Shown: one piece after another, positions 19,697 to 28,822 of the stretch
Layout: each line of letters begins with the position of its first letter
Position numbering within the stretch: position 1 is the first letter of the stretch
Assembly (NCBI GenBank): GCA_963734295.1
Contig: CAVTGS010000027.1
Location: 186,001 to 250,000 of the forward strand
DNA from: JAEUMW01 sp963734295
GTDB taxonomy: Bacteria > Pseudomonadota > Gammaproteobacteria > Burkholderiales > JAEUMW01
Direction of reading: 5' to 3'
DNA: 64,000 bases
Notes under the pieces: generated by a model
What the model was told of the DNA's origin: nothing
The model's database searches: none
The model's input: the letters and a program-made list of their open reading frames with translations, nothing else
Translations under genes and position numbers: made by a program

Positions 19697-21220
19697 TCAT
19701 TGCGCCGCTGCGGGCGTGGCCCGCGCCGCGAGCCACGCATCGGCGACCGGAGACCACGGCAGATTCACGCCCTCGCGCGCGGTACGCACCGCGATGCGTG
19801 ACACCGCTGCACTCTGGACCTGATGCTTGCCCTCGAACAAGAGCAACAACATGCGCTCCACCTGCACGGCCGGCACATCCTCGCGTGTGACGAGCAGCGC
19901 TGTTGCCGCGAGGGTCGGAATCGGAGTGGTCTGTCCGGCGTAAGTCTTAGGCGGCATCGTGATGGGAACCAGACCCGAGGCGAGAAGCTCGCGCGACGGT
20001 CCGATCGGCACCCAGGCGAGCGGTGTCGCGGCGGCGAGACGCTGGAGCTCCGGCGCCGGTGCGTGCACGGTGATGAAGAAGGCGTCGATACGATCCTCCG
20101 CCAGCGCCCGTGTCGCCTCGGTGAGCGCACCGGGGAACGTCGCACCGAGCGCATCCTCGGGGAGTCCGTTTGCGGCCAGGATCGCGAGCGCGTTCGCGCG
20201 CGTGCCCGAGCCGGCCGGCCCGAGGCCGACGCGCTTGCCCTTGAGATCCGCCACGCTCGAGATGCCGGCTTTCGCCTTGGCTACGAGCTGGATCGTTTCG
20301 GGGAAGAGGCTCGCCACCACGCGCAAGTCACGCTGCGGCGCACCGGCGAAGCGGCCGCCACCGGCATACGCACTGCGCGCGATATCGTTCTGCACCAGGG
20401 CGAACTGCGCGCGGCGATCGGTGAGGAGGCGGATGTTCCCGACGCTGCCCTCGCTCGGGAGCGTGGTGAGCGCAATGCCGGCCGCCGCCGCGCGCGCATC
20501 CAGCGCTGCAAGCGTTTCCTGGTATGCCCCGCCGCTCGGGCCGCCGGCGACCGCGATTTCGTCCGCCTTCTGTTCCAGGCGGACGCGCGCTTCGCGCTGG
20601 GTGCGCTGGAATTCCTCGACCAGGATCGCGTCGCGCTCGCCCTCGGTGATGCCCGGCGACCGGGGCAACGTCAGCAACTCGCCCAACTTCGCATACTCGG
20701 CCTGCGCAGGCGAGGGCGGCGAGACCTCGTGGGGCAGCGGTTGCACCGCTGCGGTGAGCGCGGCGGGAGGCACTTCGGCGGCGGCAGCGGGCTGCTGCGC
20801 CAAGGGCACGAGCGCCCACCGGTCGCCCTCCCTCTCGAACGCGGCGGTGCCGTAGACGCCGAGCGTATCGCCCGCGCGGTTGCCCCCCTCCTTGAGCCCG
20901 AGCACACCCTTCGGTCCCGCCCCCAACAGCGCCGCGAGCGACGAAACACTGTGCGCATTCCAGTTCGTGAAGTCGTAGTCACGCGCGAACTCGAGCTCGG
21001 CGTTGAAGTACTTGAGACGTCCGTCGCGGCCACTCAGCGGCGCACTACCGGCCGGCACGAGCGACTTCACCGTGAGCACGCGTCCGCCCAGCGCGGCGTC
21101 GAGCTGGCTCTGGACCGCGTCGCGCACCTGCGCTTCGTCGGGCCCGCGGGCGCAGCCGGCCGCCGCAAGCGCCGCTGCCACCAGCAGGAGCAATCGGAGC
21201 AAGCAAGCGAGTCGGTTCAC
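19697..21220 (-). CDS. TAXI-family solute-binding lipoprotein
   Basis: 507 residues. GTG start at 21220 overlaps the gltS-like stop (GTGA). A lipoprotein signal (NRLACLLRLLLLVAAALAAAGC) leads to an extra N-terminal region of about 150 residues that I do not recognise. From about residue 165 on it matches TAXI substrate-binding proteins: a long linker helix (VEEFQRTQREARVRLEQ), AGGPSGGAYQETLAALD, LVQNDIARSAYAGGG and DLKGKRVGLGPAGSGTRANA, the last being the best-known block. TAXI proteins usually feed TRAP transporters, but no TRAP membrane subunit is present here. Partnership with the symporter is suggested only by the overlap. Confidence 0.85.
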   Translation of the reverse strand: MNRLACLLRLLLLVAAALAAAGCARGPDEAQVRDAVQSQLDAALGGRVLTVKSLVPAGSAPLSGRDGRLKYFNAELEFARDYDFTNWNAHSVSSLAALLGAGPKGVLGLKEGGNRAGDTLGVYGTAAFEREGDRWALVPLAQQPAAAAEVPPAALTAAVQPLPHEVSPPSPAQAEYAKLGELLTLPRSPGITEGERDAILVEEFQRTQREARVRLEQKADEIAVAGGPSGGAYQETLAALDARAAAAGIALTTLPSEGSVGNIRLLTDRRAQFALVQNDIARSAYAGGGRFAGAPQRDLRVVASLFPETIQLVAKAKAGISSVADLKGKRVGLGPAGSGTRANALAILAANGLPEDALGATFPGALTEATRALAEDRIDAFFITVHAPAPELQRLAAATPLAWVPIGPSRELLASGLVPITMPPKTYAGQTTPIPTLAATALLVTREDVPAVQVERMLLLLFEGKHQVQSAAVSRIAVRTAREGVNLPWSPVADAWLAARATPAAAQ

Positions 21221-22428
21221 CAGGTAAACCACGGCAGCGACAGGTAGCCCTGGATCATCAGCGCGTTCGCGACGTCGATCAGGAATGCCCCCATGATCGG
21301 AATCAGCAGGAACGCGAGCGCCGAATGGCCGTGGCGCTCCGCCACCGCTTGGACGTTGACCATTGCCGTCGCGGTCGACCCCATCGCGAAGCCCAGGTGG
21401 CCGGTGGCGAGAAGCACCGCGTCGTAATTGCGGCCCATGAAGCGAAACGTAAAGACGGTGATATAGACGAGCAGCGCGGCAGTCTGCACGAGCAGGATCG
21501 CGAGGATCGGGCCGGCGAGGTCGACGAGCTCCCAGAGCTTCAGCGTCATGATGATCATCGCGAGAAAAAGCGATAGCGCGAGGGCCCCAATCAGCTCGAG
21601 CGCGCGATCGTTGAGGTGATAGAGACCCGTTAGCGAGAGCGCATTGCGCAGCACGACGCCGACCAGCAACGCCCAGATGAACGACGGCAGCGTGAACGCG
21701 CCTTGCCCGATCCAGCCGAAGAGCGCGAAACCAACGGCCATCGAGACGAACACGAAAAGCAGGGTCTCGATCAGCTCGAATGCGGTGAGCGGGGGCGTCG
21801 GCGCCGCGTCGTTCATGGCATCCCGTTGCGGTGCGGACGCGCTGACACCGGAACCACGCACGCCGTAGCGACGCATCAACCAGGCGGCGAACGGTCCGCC
21901 GAGCAGACCGCCGACGACCAGGCCATAGGTCGCGGCCGCGATGCCCAGTTCGATTGCGCCTTGCAGGTTGCGTTCCTCGGTGAACTTCTGGCCCCAGGCG
22001 GCTGCGGTGCCGTGTCCCCCCGACAGTGTGATCGAGCCCGCGAGGAGGCCGTTTGCCGGATGCAGGTCGAACACCTTCGCCAGGCCGACGCCGATCGCGT
22101 TCTGCATCGCGAGCCCGCCGGCCACAATGACGAAGAAAACTAGCAGAAGCTTCCCGCCCTTCGCGAGCGAGCGCGCGTCGGCGGACAGTCCGACCGTCGT
22201 GAAGAACATCACGTTGAGCGGCGTTAGCAGCGACGGATCGAACACGACCTGCACGCTGGCCACGCCGCGTGCGACCGTGATGATCGCCGCGAACAGCATG
22301 CCGCCGACCACGGCGTCGGGAATGCTGTACTTCGAGAGAAACGCAACGCGTTGGGTGAGCGCGCGGCCGACCACCAACGCCGCCGATGCGAGGGCAAGCG
22401 TGGTGAAGATGTCGATGCTGAACTGCAT
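21217..22428 (-). CDS. gltS: Sodium/glutamate symporter family (GltS-like)
   Basis: 403-residue integral membrane protein of the GltS (ESS) family. Family patterns: SKYSIPDAVVGGMLFA (about residues 32-47), FFTTVGLSADARSLAKGGK, and the hairpin motifs GSITLSGGHGTAAAWG (about 130-145) and TGHLGFAMGSTATAMVNVQ (about 345-363). It probably imports an acidic amino acid or related carboxylate with Na+. A central insertion with a polar stretch (SASAPQRDAMNDAAPTPP) separates the two repeats. Coupled by overlap to the TAXI lipoprotein downstream. Exact substrate cannot be read from the sequence. Confidence 0.9.
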   Translation of the reverse strand: MQFSIDIFTTLALASAALVVGRALTQRVAFLSKYSIPDAVVGGMLFAAIITVARGVASVQVVFDPSLLTPLNVMFFTTVGLSADARSLAKGGKLLLVFFVIVAGGLAMQNAIGVGLAKVFDLHPANGLLAGSITLSGGHGTAAAWGQKFTEERNLQGAIELGIAAATYGLVVGGLLGGPFAAWLMRRYGVRGSGVSASAPQRDAMNDAAPTPPLTAFELIETLLFVFVSMAVGFALFGWIGQGAFTLPSFIWALLVGVVLRNALSLTGLYHLNDRALELIGALALSLFLAMIIMTLKLWELVDLAGPILAILLVQTAALLVYITVFTFRFMGRNYDAVLLATGHLGFAMGSTATAMVNVQAVAERHGHSALAFLLIPIMGAFLIDVANALMIQGYLSLPWFTW

Positions 22429-22771
22429 GGTCTAGGCAGAGACGATGGACCTCGCGCAGCGCGGCGATGCTCGCGGCGAGCAATATCGCCTCCACATTTG
22501 CATAAGCTTCGCCATTGCCTCGATCCGTTGTTGTGTGCGCCCGACATCATAGCCAAATTCGATGCGGGCGTCGCTCGCCTGGGTGATCTTCCGGTGGGTT
22601 ATAATGCGGCGCGTTTTTTGTGGCGCTTCCGGCTATCGAGTTCGAGGAGCTGGTCGTTTTCGTCTATGTTTGGGGAATGCTACCGGAGGCTCACTGCTCG
22701 CGGTGCTGCGCACGTGGGTCAAGCGTGCCGGCCCCCGCCACAGGTGATATCTCGACACAAGGAGAGGTGCA
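22429..22771. other. Divergent intergenic region between gltS-like and SHOCT genes
   Basis: No gene is seen. A consensus -10 hexamer TATAAT lies at 22600-22605 on the plus strand, without a good -35 at the right distance. It is followed by a T-run (22614-22619). It may drive the SHOCT-domain gene about 170 bp downstream, or an unseen short RNA. Confidence 0.4.
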
Positions 22772-23149
22772 GTGAGTAATTTCTGGGACTTGATGTGGCT
22801 GATTGTTTCGACGTTCGTTTTCATCGCGTACCTGCTGGTGCTCTTCCAGATCGTCGTCGACCTCTTTCGGGATCCGGAGCTCGGCGGGTTCGCGAAGGCG
22901 ATCTGGATCATCGGCCTCATCTTCCTCCCGGTGATGACGGCGCTCGTCTACATCATCGCTCGCGGCAGAGGGATGGCGGAGCGCCAGCGCGCGGCCATGC
23001 ATCGCGCGAAGTCCGACACCGAATCGTACATCCGGGAAGTGGCCGGCAAGTCTCCGGCCGAGCACATTGCGGACGCAAAAGCGCTGCTCGACGCCGGTAC
23101 CATCAATCAGGACGAATTCGCGCGGCTCAAGGCCAAGGCGCTCGCCTGA
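22772..23149 (+). CDS. Membrane protein with PLDc_N-like and SHOCT domains
   Basis: 125 residues from a GTG with a strong AAGGAGAGG ribosome site. Two membrane helices at about residues 7-30 and 42-63 enclose the PLDc_N-like loop FQIVVDLFRDPELGGFAKAIW. A charged linker follows (ARGRGMAERQRAAMHRAKSD) and a C-terminal SHOCT domain (ADAKALLDAGTINQDEFARL, residues about 100-119). SHOCT is a short oligomerisation-type domain at protein ends. Function unknown; similar small proteins are common and often stress linked. Confidence 0.85.
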   Translation: MSNFWDLMWLIVSTFVFIAYLLVLFQIVVDLFRDPELGGFAKAIWIIGLIFLPVMTALVYIIARGRGMAERQRAAMHRAKSDTESYIREVAGKSPAEHIADAKALLDAGTINQDEFARLKAKALA

Positions 23150-23508
23150 CGCGGACGCGGATGGCTTTTCCCGATGAGGGTCTTGCATTATCCCGCGCAG
23201 GGTACGCCGCGTGATGAGCATCGCGCTCGCTTCCATTTTCGGCTCGTTCTGAGTCGGTTCGGGCCGCCCCGGCTGCACGATCGATCCGACCGTGACAAAT
23301 GTCGGGGTTTTCCCGGGACGGTCCGAGTCTCGGCGCTACGCGCGGTTGGACTCGTAACCGTGGCACTCGGAAGGACATGTGGGCGGGTGTGGTGCCGCCA
23401 CCTCGACCCCGGGTGATCGCCGACCCATGCCGAATGGATGGCCGCCGCGGCACTGCGCCTGGGCACGCCGCTTGCTGACTGGGGGGTGTAAGGCAAGAGG
23501 AGGCAGCC
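23150..23508. other. Intergenic stretch without a supported gene
   Basis: No reading frame here has both a ribosome site and recognisable protein sequence. I see no hairpin or repeat of note. It presumably holds the promoter of the 134-residue hypothetical gene downstream. Confidence 0.4.
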
Positions 23509-23913
23509 ATGAACGCTTTGGCCATCGGAAACAGCGTAGACATGATCCGCCGTGGTCCCCGCACGGCGGACGATCTGCCGCGCCCCTTGAGCTGCGGGGA
23601 CCTCTGTTCGGAATCTGATCGGCATCGCGGCAGCGGCGGCTGCAGCGAAGAGAACGCGGGTCTCGGCTTCCGTCCCGCTTTCCGCGATGCCGATACCGGC
23701 AGTGTCTATTCGTCGTGCTTTATCGACGGCAGGCCGGCGCCCATCCACCTCTTGGACGGCCTCCCGGACGACGTGGTCCTAAGGCGGACCGAGTCGGGGC
23801 AGGTCACGGCGGTAAAAGGTTCTCTCGTTTCCGGCTTCGTGCGCGCCGGGCGGTTCTACACGCGCGACGAAGCGGCCGCCGCCGTCCGTGAGACGATCCC
23901 GAACGCCGCCTGA
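23509..23913 (+). CDS. Conserved-looking hypothetical protein, 134 residues
   Basis: Not recognised by name. The ATG at 23509 has an AGGAGG ribosome site 5 bp upstream. The first 50 residues are polar with three cysteines (SCGDLCSESD, GGCSEEN). The second half is compact and looks conserved: FRPAFRDADTGSVYSSCF, then HLLDGLPDDVVLRRTESG and FVRAGRFYTRDEAAAAVRE. No signal peptide or membrane segment. Such short proteins are common beside regulators in this type of genome, but nothing indicates a role. Confidence 0.65.
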   Translation: MNALAIGNSVDMIRRGPRTADDLPRPLSCGDLCSESDRHRGSGGCSEENAGLGFRPAFRDADTGSVYSSCFIDGRPAPIHLLDGLPDDVVLRRTESGQVTAVKGSLVSGFVRAGRFYTRDEAAAAVRETIPNAA

Positions 23914-24068
23914 CGCGTCGTTTGCCGTATTAGTCTCTCTCTTCCTCCCCCCTGCCTCTCTCTCTCTGGCCACCGCGCAGCAACGCGGCTGCCCGTGATG
24001 AATTCTTGAAACTTCCGTGAGCGGACCGTGATCCGCAGCGGCCAGACTCTCCTCGAAACCGGGCCGGC

Positions 24069-24317
24069 ATGTCGCTGGACCCCGAACCTCGAGGCGATCG
24101 CAACGTGCAAGTGCTCCTGCAGCGGCTCATGGATCTGGCGACCCTGTCGACGCCGCCGGCCGTGCGGTCGGACGGGCCGGAGCGCGCGCGCGCCGCAACC
24201 CGGGCGCCGCGATGGGTCACGGGCGGGGCGCTCTGGCTCGCGCTCCTGCTCCTGCCCGGTTCCTTCCTGCTGCTCCCGGCGCTCGTCTGGTGGCGGGCGC
24301 GGCGGGTCCTCCCGTAA
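24069..24317 (+). CDS. Small membrane protein, 82 residues
   Basis: Hypothetical protein with one strong hydrophobic segment (residues about 50-73, GGALWLALLLLPGSFLLLPALVWW) flanked by arginines at both ends. The N-terminal half is polar (SLDPEPRGDRNVQVLLQRLMDLATL). No clear ribosome site precedes the ATG. It sits 72 bp upstream of a response-regulator gene on the same strand. Preceded by a pyrimidine-rich stretch (about 23934-23968). Coding status is plausible but not certain. Confidence 0.45.
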   Translation: MSLDPEPRGDRNVQVLLQRLMDLATLSTPPAVRSDGPERARAATRAPRWVTGGALWLALLLLPGSFLLLPALVWWRARRVLP

Positions 24318-24388
24318 CGGGCACAAGCCGTGGCCGAGTTCGACTGCAGCAGCTATCCTTGCGGGATCCGCCACGCGCGGGAGGGATC

Positions 24389-25099
24389 ATGCAGCGCAAC
24401 GTTCTCGTGATCGAGGACCAGCAGGACATCGCCGAGCTGGTCAAGCTCCATCTCAAGGATCTCAACTGCAACGCCAAGCTCGCCTTCGACGGCATCGCGG
24501 GGTTGGCCGAGGCGGAGTCGGGACAGTACGACCTCATCATCCTCGATCTCATGCTGCCGGGCATGGATGGGCTCGAGGTCTGCAAGCGCGTGCGCGCCAA
24601 GTCGCGTTACACGCCGATCCTGATGCTCACCTCGAAGTCGTCCGAGCTCGACCGCGTGCTCGGGCTGGAACTCGGCGCGGACGACTACCTCACCAAGCCT
24701 TTCAGCGTGATGGAGCTCGTGGCGCGGGTGAAGGCTATCTTCCGGCGTGGCGACGCGCTGGCGCCGAGGGGCGGTGACGAGGCTGCGAAAACGATCCGCG
24801 CCGGCGAGCTCGAGATCGATCCGGATCGGCGCGTCGCGACGCTCGCCGGCCGAGCGGTCGAGCTCACGGCGAAGGAGTTCGACCTGCTCGTGCATTTTGC
24901 GCGCAATCCCGGACGCGTCTACAGCCGCGGCCAGCTGCTCGACGCGGTCTGGGGTTACAGCCACAGCGGTTACGAGCACACGGTCAATTCGCACATCAAC
25001 CGCTTGCGCACCAAGATCGAGGCCGACCCCGCGAAGCCGCGCTACATCTTGACGGTGTGGAGCGTCGGCTACAAGTTCAACGAAAACCCGGGTGGATGA
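24389..25099 (+). CDS. OmpR/PhoB-family response regulator
   Basis: 236 residues: receiver domain (1-115) with phospho-acceptor D53 in LIILDLMLPGMDG, acidic E9/D10 and lysine K103 in LTKPF. It is followed by a winged-helix domain (about 135-230) with the usual ELTAKEFDLLVHFARNPGRV and the C-terminal YILTVWSVGYKF. The ATG at 24389 has a GGGAGG site 4 bp upstream and is preferred to the longer frame. Its stop overlaps the kinase start (ATGA), so the two form a two-component system. Signal and targets are not evident. Confidence 0.92.
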   Translation: MQRNVLVIEDQQDIAELVKLHLKDLNCNAKLAFDGIAGLAEAESGQYDLIILDLMLPGMDGLEVCKRVRAKSRYTPILMLTSKSSELDRVLGLELGADDYLTKPFSVMELVARVKAIFRRGDALAPRGGDEAAKTIRAGELEIDPDRRVATLAGRAVELTAKEFDLLVHFARNPGRVYSRGQLLDAVWGYSHSGYEHTVNSHINRLRTKIEADPAKPRYILTVWSVGYKFNENPGG

Positions 25100-26589
25100 C
25101 ACCGCCCCCGATGCGACTCAACTCGCTGTACGGGAAGCTCGCCCTCGCACTCGTCGCGCTTTTCACCGTCCTGGGCATCCTCTTCTTTGCGCTGATGCGC
25201 TACTCGCTCGCCGAGTACCGCGACGCGGTGAGCCAGGAGCTCAATCGCGACATCGCGACCGAGGTGGCGGCGGAGATTCGCGATGGTGCGGGCGATCCCC
25301 TCGCGCTCAAGCGGCGGATCGACTCGCTCATGCACTTGAATCCCGGACTCGAGGTGTACGTGCTCGACATGTCGGGCGCGATCCTCGCCTTTTCCGCGGC
25401 GCCGGGGAAGGTGGTCCGCCGCAGCGTGGATCTCGCGCCGGTCCATGCGTTCCTCGCCGGCGGCCGCTTTCCGATCCGCGGCGACGACCCGCGCGACGAA
25501 CGACGCCGCAAGATCTTCACCGCCGCGCCGATCGATGCGGCGGGGGCGGGCAAGGGCTATGTCTACGCGATCCTGGGGGGCGAGCTCTACGATGCCGTCA
25601 CGGGCCATCGGGAAACGCGGTACATCCTGAACCAGAGCATCTCGATCATGCTCGCCGGCCTCGTGCTCGGCCTGGTTTCGGGGTTCACCATCTTCGCGGT
25701 GGTCACGCGCAAGCTGAAGCGCCTCGCCGAGGCGATGGAGACCTTCAAGGACGGTGCCTTTCGCGAGAAGATTCTGTTCTCGCCGCTGCCGCCGCCGTCC
25801 CGGGCGGACGAGATCGACCGCGTGGCGGCGACCTACAACGAGATGGCGGAGCGCATGACGGCGATGATCCGCGAACTGCAGCGGCAGGAGACCGTGCGCC
25901 GGGACCTGGTGGCGAACGTTTCGCACGATCTGCGCACGCCGCTCGCGTCGGTGCGGGGCTATCTCGAGACGCTTATCATCAAGGGCGACAGTCTCTCGGC
26001 CGAGGAGCAGCGGACCTATCTCTCGATCGCGGCCCAGCAGACCGAGCGCCTCGCGCAGCTGGTGGCCGAGCTCTTCGAACTGGCGAAGCTCGAAGCCAAG
26101 GAGGTGAGCGTTCAGGCCGAGGCGTTCCAGGTGGCGGAACTCATCCAGGACGTGGTGCAAAAGTTCGAGCTCGACGCCGAGCGCCGGCAGCTCGGGATAA
26201 GCGCCGACGGCAGCGCCGAGCTGCCGTTCGTGAAGGCCGACCTCGCCCTCGTGGAACGGGTGCTGCAGAACCTGATCGACAACGCGCTGCGCCACACGCC
26301 GGCGGGCGGCAGCGTCACCGTCACCGCGCGGGCGCGTGAGCGCGATGTCCTGATCACGGTGGCCGACACGGGCAGCGGTATCCCCAAGGATCATCTGCCG
26401 CACATCTTCGATCGCCTCTATCGCGTGGACAAGAGCCGCGACAGTCGCTCCGGCGGCGCCGGCCTCGGCCTCGCCATCGCGCGGCAGGTGGTCGAGCTGC
26501 ATGGCGGGCGCATCACGGTGGAGAGCGAGCCCGGTCGCGGCACCGCGTTTTCGTTTTCGCTGCCGCTCGCCGGCAGCAGCGCCGCGTAG
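25096..26589 (+). CDS. Sensor histidine kinase
   Basis: 497 residues. Two membrane helices (about 14-35 and 180-203) enclose a periplasmic sensor of about 145 residues. Then come a HAMP linker (about 205-260), a HisKA domain with phospho-acceptor H277 in NVSHDLRTPLASVRGYLE, and a HATPase domain with NLIDNALRHTPAGG, ADTGSGIP and GGAGLGLAIARQVVELHGG. Start overlaps the regulator stop as ATGA; a second ATG 15 bp on is also possible. It should phosphorylate the adjacent OmpR-type regulator. The PAS/GAF protein 15 bp downstream is probably co-transcribed. Confidence 0.92.
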   Translation: MTPPPMRLNSLYGKLALALVALFTVLGILFFALMRYSLAEYRDAVSQELNRDIATEVAAEIRDGAGDPLALKRRIDSLMHLNPGLEVYVLDMSGAILAFSAAPGKVVRRSVDLAPVHAFLAGGRFPIRGDDPRDERRRKIFTAAPIDAAGAGKGYVYAILGGELYDAVTGHRETRYILNQSISIMLAGLVLGLVSGFTIFAVVTRKLKRLAEAMETFKDGAFREKILFSPLPPPSRADEIDRVAATYNEMAERMTAMIRELQRQETVRRDLVANVSHDLRTPLASVRGYLETLIIKGDSLSAEEQRTYLSIAAQQTERLAQLVAELFELAKLEAKEVSVQAEAFQVAELIQDVVQKFELDAERRQLGISADGSAELPFVKADLALVERVLQNLIDNALRHTPAGGSVTVTARARERDVLITVADTGSGIPKDHLPHIFDRLYRVDKSRDSRSGGAGLGLAIARQVVELHGGRITVESEPGRGTAFSFSLPLAGSSAA

Positions 26590-26604
26590 CCCGGGGAGGA
26601 TGAC

Positions 26605-28179
26605 ATGGGTCTCAATTGGAAGGTCATGGCGCCGGTCGCGGTGGTATGGCTCGTCGTCGCCGGCTGCGTCCACTGGTTCTGGGTTCCCCGGGTGATCGCA
26701 CAGGAGGAGATGCAATACCGCGACCACGTCTCGGGTTCGCTCGAACGGTTGACGCGGGACCTCGTGCCCCTCGTGAAGGACGGTCGCGAGCCGGCAGTGG
26801 GGCAGCTTTTCGACGAAGCGTTGCGGGCGAATCCAAACTGGACCGCGCTCGAGCTCCGGGACCGCACGGGGCGTTCCGTGCGGCGCACCGAGGCGCCTGC
26901 AGGTCGTCCTCCCGCGACGCCGACCGAGCGCGAATTCGAGCAGCCGGTCATCGACGGCGCGGTGGTGCAGGGCTGGCTCACGGCGCGCGTGGACCTCGGT
27001 CCGGGATTCGGCGCCATCCGCGCAGGGCAGCACCAGGTCACCGTCCTGCTGCTCGCGGGCCTTGCGGCGGCACTCGCCGCCACCGGTATGGCGGTCCGAT
27101 GGTTCGTGACGCGTCCGCTCGAGCGCATCGCGAACGCTGCCGGCATGATCGCCGAAGGCGGCACGGCGTGCCTGCCCGAGGCCGCCCGGCACGACGCTCT
27201 TGGGCGTCTCTCCGCGAACGTGACGCGTCTGGGCGCAGCACTCGGTGAGCGCGAGCGCGCCATCGAGCGCGAACAGGAACGGCGCCAGGCGGCCGAGGAG
27301 CGACTGCGCGAAAGCGAGGAGCGTTACACGCTGGCGGTGCGCGGGGCCGACGACGGGCTCTGGGAATGGGATCTCGGCAGCGATCGCGTCTACTACTCCC
27401 CGCGCTGGAAATCGATGCTCGGGTTCACGGAGGACGAGATCGGCGACAGCGTCGAGGAGTGGCGTGGCCGCATCCACCCCGACGACCGCGAGCCGACGCT
27501 CGCCACCCTGCAGGCGCATCTCGACGGGGCGACGGCGCGGTTCGAAAACGACCATCGGCTGCGCCACAAGAACGGCCGCTACCGTTGGGTGCTCGCGCGT
27601 GGCGCCACGCTGCGGACGGCGGCCGGCAAGCCGTATCGGCTGGTGGGTCTCAACACGGACATCACGGCGCGCAAGCGCGCCGAGGAGGTGCTGGTGTCGC
27701 TCGCCGAAGGGCTCGCGCTCGCGCGTGGTGACGAGTTCTTTCGCAGTCTGGTCCGGAACTTTGCGCGCGTGTTGGGGGTGAGGTACGCGTTCATCGCCGA
27801 GTGCGCCAACTTTCCCACCACGCGCGTGCGGAAGCTCGCTTCGTGGAAAAACGATGGCTGGGCCGAAGCGAACGAGTTCGACCTCGCAGGCACGCCGTGC
27901 CACGAGACCGTGAGCCTCGGGCGGGTGTGCGTGTACACGCGGGACGTGGGCATCATCTATCCGCGCGAAGTAGGATTCGAAAGCTACCTCGGCATCCCGA
28001 TCTTCGACAGCGCGGGCAGCGTGATCGGGCACCTCGCCTGCTACCACACGGAACCCATGCAGGAGGACCTGCCGGTGCAATCGATCTTCTCGCTCTTCGC
28101 GGTGCGCGCCGGGGTCGAGATGGAGCGGCGGGCACTCGAGCGACGGCTGGAGACCATGCAGGCCCGCGTCTCGGGCTAG
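26605..28179 (+). CDS. Membrane PAS/GAF sensor protein without output domain
   Basis: 524 residues. Membrane helices at about 8-27 and 145-168 bracket a small periplasmic domain. A HAMP segment follows (RPLERIANAAGMIAEGG, about 170-215), a coiled coil (about 213-240), a PAS domain (about 241-365, with GLWEWDLGSDRVYYSPRW and IHPDDRE, ending ITARKRAEE), and a GAF-like domain (about 372-515). The protein stops after a short helix. No kinase, GGDEF, EAL or methyl-accepting region is encoded, and no continuation is visible in other frames. It may modulate the adjacent two-component system as an accessory sensor. Ribosome site GGGGAGGA before the ATG. Confidence 0.85.
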   Translation: MGLNWKVMAPVAVVWLVVAGCVHWFWVPRVIAQEEMQYRDHVSGSLERLTRDLVPLVKDGREPAVGQLFDEALRANPNWTALELRDRTGRSVRRTEAPAGRPPATPTEREFEQPVIDGAVVQGWLTARVDLGPGFGAIRAGQHQVTVLLLAGLAAALAATGMAVRWFVTRPLERIANAAGMIAEGGTACLPEAARHDALGRLSANVTRLGAALGERERAIEREQERRQAAEERLRESEERYTLAVRGADDGLWEWDLGSDRVYYSPRWKSMLGFTEDEIGDSVEEWRGRIHPDDREPTLATLQAHLDGATARFENDHRLRHKNGRYRWVLARGATLRTAAGKPYRLVGLNTDITARKRAEEVLVSLAEGLALARGDEFFRSLVRNFARVLGVRYAFIAECANFPTTRVRKLASWKNDGWAEANEFDLAGTPCHETVSLGRVCVYTRDVGIIYPREVGFESYLGIPIFDSAGSVIGHLACYHTEPMQEDLPVQSIFSLFAVRAGVEMERRALERRLETMQARVSG

Positions 28180-28341
28180 ACGGCCCGGCGCCAAGCGCGC
28201 CGCTCCGTGATCGAAATGTGAGACTTGCGTGACGGCGGCGTGACCCTCTCCCACCACACTGCTACACTGTCGCTCGGCATTATGCCCGTCGAAAACGAGT
28301 CGGGTATAGGCCCTTACCGTCAACCATCCTGGAGGATCACG

Positions 28342-28822
28342 ATGCTCACATCCGATACCGCACGCCGAATGCGCGTCGCCACCGCCGTTGCCGCCATGCT
28401 CACCTGCGCGCCGTTCGCGGCCGCCGATGACATGGTCTCGTTCGCCACTGGAGGTTACGCGAGCGGGCTCAGAACCGGCGACATGATGAAGAAGATCGAC
28501 ACCAACAAGGACGGCATGGTGTCGAAGGACGAGTGGGTCGCCTACCAGGAGAAGGTGTTCGTCATGCTGGACAAGGACAAGACCATGATCATCGACGAGA
28601 AGGAGTTCCTCGCGCCGTCGAGCGAGATGGCGTCCTTTGCGACCGGCGGCTACGCGCGCGGACTGCAGAGCAAGGAGATGATGCACAAGATCGACGCCAA
28701 CAAGGACGGCAAGGTGTCCCATGACGAATACATCGCCTACCAGGTCAAGGTGTTCGAGATGATGGATCCCGGGACACAGCGGCATGGTCGGACCCAAGGA
28801 GTTTCTCGGCAAGGGTCTCTGA
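28342..28822 (+). pseudogene. Exported EF-hand calcium-binding protein, one frameshift near the 3' end
   Basis: Signal peptide (about residues 1-28), then a duplicated unit: FATGGYASGL...KIDTNKDGMVSKDEWVAYQ and FATGGYARGL...KIDANKDGKVSHDEYIAYQ. Each has a canonical EF-hand loop (DTNKDGMVSKDE, DANKDGKVSHDE), with a half-loop after each (DKDKTMIIDEKEF). After KVFEMMDP the frame breaks at about 28770-28785. The other frame supplies MVGPKEFLGKGL and a stop at 28822, matching the first repeat's end. GGAGG ribosome site before the ATG. Likely a periplasmic Ca2+-binding protein of about 160 residues. Confidence 0.85.

Noticed and set aside
21221..22495. N-terminal extension of the TAXI protein frame upstream of 21220
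   Set aside because: This part is an alternate frame of the gltS-like gene; the lipoprotein signal begins at the GTG at 21220.
23934..23968. Pyrimidine-rich CT repeat tract
   Set aside because: It is short and irregular, with no unit repeated cleanly; no regulatory role can be argued from sequence alone.
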